A stretch of DNA of 7,567 bases. Source: Candidatus Woesearchaeota archaeon (GTDB lineage Archaea; Nanobdellota; Nanobdellia; Woesearchaeales; JASKKU01). Of this stretch, positions 6,289-7,567 are shown piece after piece (position 1 is the stretch's first letter; each line of letters opens with the position of its first letter). A program made the translations under genes and the position numbers. The DNA is taken from contig DSBS01000050.1 of the NCBI GenBank assembly GCA_011045925.1, positions 1-7,567 of the forward strand, written 5' to 3'. The notes below the pieces were generated by a model, which saw only the letters and a program-made list of their open reading frames with translations, made no database searches and was not told the DNA's origin.

Positions 6289-7395
6289 TCACGTGCATTT
6301 ATATGAGGAAATATCACAGGTATAGCCAGACCCGCACCCTGCTGAAGCCCCATGGTAAACAGCAGTTCCTTTCAGGTAAAAGTCCTCATCGCTGTTCATG
6401 GAAACCAGGTAAGTCGCGCCCGACTTAATCACAAGATCATTTCCATCTTCTGCCGGAACGGCTGCTTCTTCCTGGATTTCCCCGGTTATGTAGCAGTTGC
6501 CTGTGCTAAACGCAAACCTATCGGTTGCGCCTTCCCTTACAATGAGCGAGTTTGTAAGTCCCCCGGGAGGGGCTGAACTCTGGTTCATAGTGCTGCAATT
6601 AAAAAGCACATGCCCGTTGCTGTCTACCATCAGGACAATATCACCTGAGGTTAAGCTAACATTCAGAGAAGGAGACTCAAAGACTACACCGCAAAGCGCC
6701 CCTGTTCTTCTCCAGTAGCCATTATCACATTCGTAATTGCCTCTTACAGCGCTGTTTGCATAGCAGGTGTTGTCATAAACGCACTTATTGTCCAGGTTGC
6801 AGCAGGCAATGTTGTCTGCAGCCCCATCACATGCCCCAACATCTCCTTCACATTCAATAACATGTTCATTTAAGTCATCTCCACAGCATTCTTCGCCCAT
6901 CGGGGAATCTCCTCCTAAAGCCCATCTTCCAGGGCCAACTGCGCAGATACAAAAATCCTCAGTAGCATCCCAATCTACTGTATATACTGTAACTCCATCG
7001 TTTGAGGGTGGACTGAAATCAGGGTCGTCTGAGGTTACATGAGCAGTATAATTCCCTTCTACATTACAGCAAGCAGAGTCAAAGCTATAGTCATCACAGG
7101 TTGCAGTTACTTCTGTAAGTGATTCTACCCCCTCAACAGGGCAGCTTTCATGGTCTGCCATGGTATCATTCTGGTCGCTCGCAACAACAGCATCATTGGG
7201 GTTTTGAATTTCAACCCTAAGGTAATAGCTCCCTGCAGGCTGGGCTATTGAGAATACTGAGAAGAGCAAAACCATAAAAACTGATGAAAGCCTCAAAAAA
7301 TAAGATAACCTGTTCCTTCTTGTCATTCTGGACAGAAATATCCATCGATTAGCAAAAGCAAAAATACCTAAGCCAGCTAAGAGAAGCCAAAACAT
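6289..7395 (-). CDS. Cysteine-rich secreted protein with a CCGDD module
   Basis: Predicted 368-residue exported protein of unknown function. Two hydrophobic stretches lie at the N-terminus (about 2-22 and 38-52), separated by the basic SRMTRRNR; the second ends SIAQPAG, which looks like a signal-peptidase site. The mature part has 21 cysteines in about 315 residues, with CC pairs at 109-110, 170-171 and 198-199, and the block GGDSPMGEECCGDD followed by ACCNLDNKCVYDNTCY. I associate such blocks with large DPANN surface proteins, where they are often repeated; here there is one. Many disulfides are likely. A beta-rich second half (SLNVSLTSGDIVLMVD) precedes the end GCGSGYTCDISSYKCT, with no C-terminal anchor. 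ATG 7395 fits the TATA box; ATG 7326 would leave only the signal peptide and is a real alternative. TTG 7401 is less likely. Confidence 0.7.
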   Translation of the reverse strand: MFWLLLAGLGIFAFANRWIFLSRMTRRNRLSYFLRLSSVFMVLLFSVFSIAQPAGSYYLRVEIQNPNDAVVASDQNDTMADHESCPVEGVESLTEVTATCDDYSFDSACCNVEGNYTAHVTSDDPDFSPPSNDGVTVYTVDWDATEDFCICAVGPGRWALGGDSPMGEECCGDDLNEHVIECEGDVGACDGAADNIACCNLDNKCVYDNTCYANSAVRGNYECDNGYWRRTGALCGVVFESPSLNVSLTSGDIVLMVDSNGHVLFNCSTMNQSSAPPGGLTNSLIVREGATDRFAFSTGNCYITGEIQEEAAVPAEDGNDLVIKSGATYLVSMNSDEDFYLKGTAVYHGASAGCGSGYTCDISSYKCT

Positions 7396-7420
7396 CCTCA
7401 AGTAAAATCATAACTCTTTG

Positions 7421-7438
7421 TATTTATAAATCTTGCCT
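7421..7438 (-). promoter_or_regulatory. Core promoter of the secreted-protein gene
   Basis: The minus strand reads GGCAAGA followed by TTTATAAATA, a near-consensus archaeal TATA box. A start site about 27 bases downstream falls near 7400, just before the ATG at 7395. The right repeat arm ends at 7445, 14 bases before the box. Confidence 0.6.
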
Positions 7439-7464
7439 TATTCAGGGCTCTGTTCAAAATCTAA

Positions 7465-7474
7465 AGATTTATAA
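7465..7474 (+). promoter_or_regulatory. TATA-like box for the outward ORF, right copy
   Basis: AGATTTATAA is a plausible TATA box. The predicted start site near 7496 lies on the 3' side of the first hairpin, so the element's own transcript would omit that hairpin, while read-through RNA from outside would contain it. Confidence 0.4.
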
Positions 7475-7503
7475 CCCTCAGCAGCCGTAAGGCTGTCTGA
7501 GGG
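7475..7503 (+). other. Hairpin 1 in the IS-like end, right copy
   Basis: CCCTCAG (7475-7481) pairs with CTGAGGG (7497-7503) and CAGCC (7482-7486) with GGCTG (7491-7495), making 12 pairs with one bulged T (7496) and a GTAA loop, a GNRA tetraloop in RNA. All 12 pairs are Watson-Crick in this copy. Confidence 0.65.
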
Positions 7504-7521
7504 GGGAGGGATTTTCTCCCC
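7503..7521 (+). promoter_or_regulatory. Hairpin 2 sequestering the ribosome binding site of the outward ORF
   Basis: GGGGAG (7503-7508) pairs with CTCCCC (7516-7521) around the loop GGATTTT, and the ATG follows immediately at 7522. The best Shine-Dalgarno match, GGAGG (7505-7509), lies mostly within the stem, so the fold would limit translation. The same arrangement is kept in the left copy, where the C-run is one base longer. Confidence 0.5.
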
Positions 7522-7567
7522 ATGAAAGAAAAAACAAAACTCGTTAATAAAGTTAAGCGTTTGATAA
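7522..7567 (+). CDS. Truncated outward-facing ORF, probable transposase N-terminus (right copy)
   Basis: ATG 7522 opens 15 codons without a stop to the contig edge: MKEKTKLVNKVKRLI. It is the counterpart of the left ORF with one conservative change. The frame is preserved in both copies, which supports real coding. The rest of the gene is outside the window. Confidence 0.45.
   Translation, partial: MKEKTKLVNKVKRLI

Larger units (their letters stand above)
7445..7567 (+). mobile_element. Partial IS-like element, right copy (5' end of element, reading outward)
   Basis: Inverted copy of 1-123. The boundary is sharp: identity begins at GGGCTCTGTTCAAAATC and the flanks inside the two arms are unrelated. 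Order on the plus strand: terminal sequence, TATA-like box, 12-pair hairpin, G-rich ribosome binding site in a second hairpin, and an ORF running off the contig. The near-identity, outward transposase-like frame and contig breaks at both copies suggest a multi-copy insertion sequence. The other end of the element and any target duplication lie outside. Confidence 0.6.

Noticed and set aside
1..7567. Composite transposon: two inverted IS ends flanking a mobile 7.3 kb segment.
   Set aside because: The cargo is essential core genes (ribosomal proteins, DNA ligase, Dph5). Independent insertions of a multi-copy element, with contig breaks at the repeats, explain it more simply.
1..7567. Linear replicon or virus with terminal inverted repeats.
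   Set aside because: Each arm ends inside an open reading frame pointing off the contig, and the gene content is chromosomal. The ends look like truncation points, not telomeres.
1..7567. Complete circular molecule.
   Set aside because: The ends match in inverted, not direct, orientation, so they do not overlap into a circle.
7445..7567. Fold-back chimera or assembly artefact creating the inverted copy.
   Set aside because: The arms differ at several positions, one giving a conservative codon change, and their inner flanks are unrelated. A fold-back artefact would give identical arms.

Overview
The window looks like a contig from a small-genome archaeon. It carries archaeal/eukaryotic-type ribosomal proteins (L34e, L14e), the archaeal diphthamide methyltransferase Dph5 and an archaeal ATP-dependent DNA ligase. 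Its promoters are archaeal (BRE plus A/T-rich TATA about 27 bases upstream of the start), several apparently leaderless. The cysteine-rich CCGDD secreted protein and the Ig-domain surface protein resemble those I associate with DPANN lineages of the Woesearchaeota/Pacearchaeota type; that placement is an inference from style, not a phylogeny.

Layout. 1-123: one arm of an inverted repeat, read as the start of an insertion sequence whose transposase gene points left, off the contig. 168-1226 (+): M29-type aminopeptidase. 1243-2019 (-): Dph5, convergent with it. 2078-3640 (-): a secreted, Ig/cadherin-domain protein held by a C-terminal membrane anchor. 3641-3794: a divergent promoter region. 3795-4293 (+): rpl34e and rpl14e overlapping by 8 bases. 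4290-6233 (-): DNA ligase, whose stop codon shares a TTAA palindrome with that of rpl14e. 6289-7395 (-): cysteine-rich secreted protein. 7445-7567: the second arm of the inverted repeat, with the same truncated gene pointing right. I found no tRNA, rRNA or CRISPR.

The genes do not form one pathway. Translation (L34e, L14e, and Dph5 acting on elongation factor 2), DNA replication/repair (ligase), peptide turnover (M29) and the cell surface (two exported proteins) are represented, in short one- or two-gene units with their own promoters. The most notable points are: two near-identical inverted IS-like ends, both placed about 14-16 bases upstream of a host TATA box; a hairpin in those ends that would hide the transposase ribosome binding site; a zinc-ribbon-like insertion of roughly 75-80 residues inside the DNA ligase; and an L34e-L14e junction without the cmk gene that often sits there in archaea.
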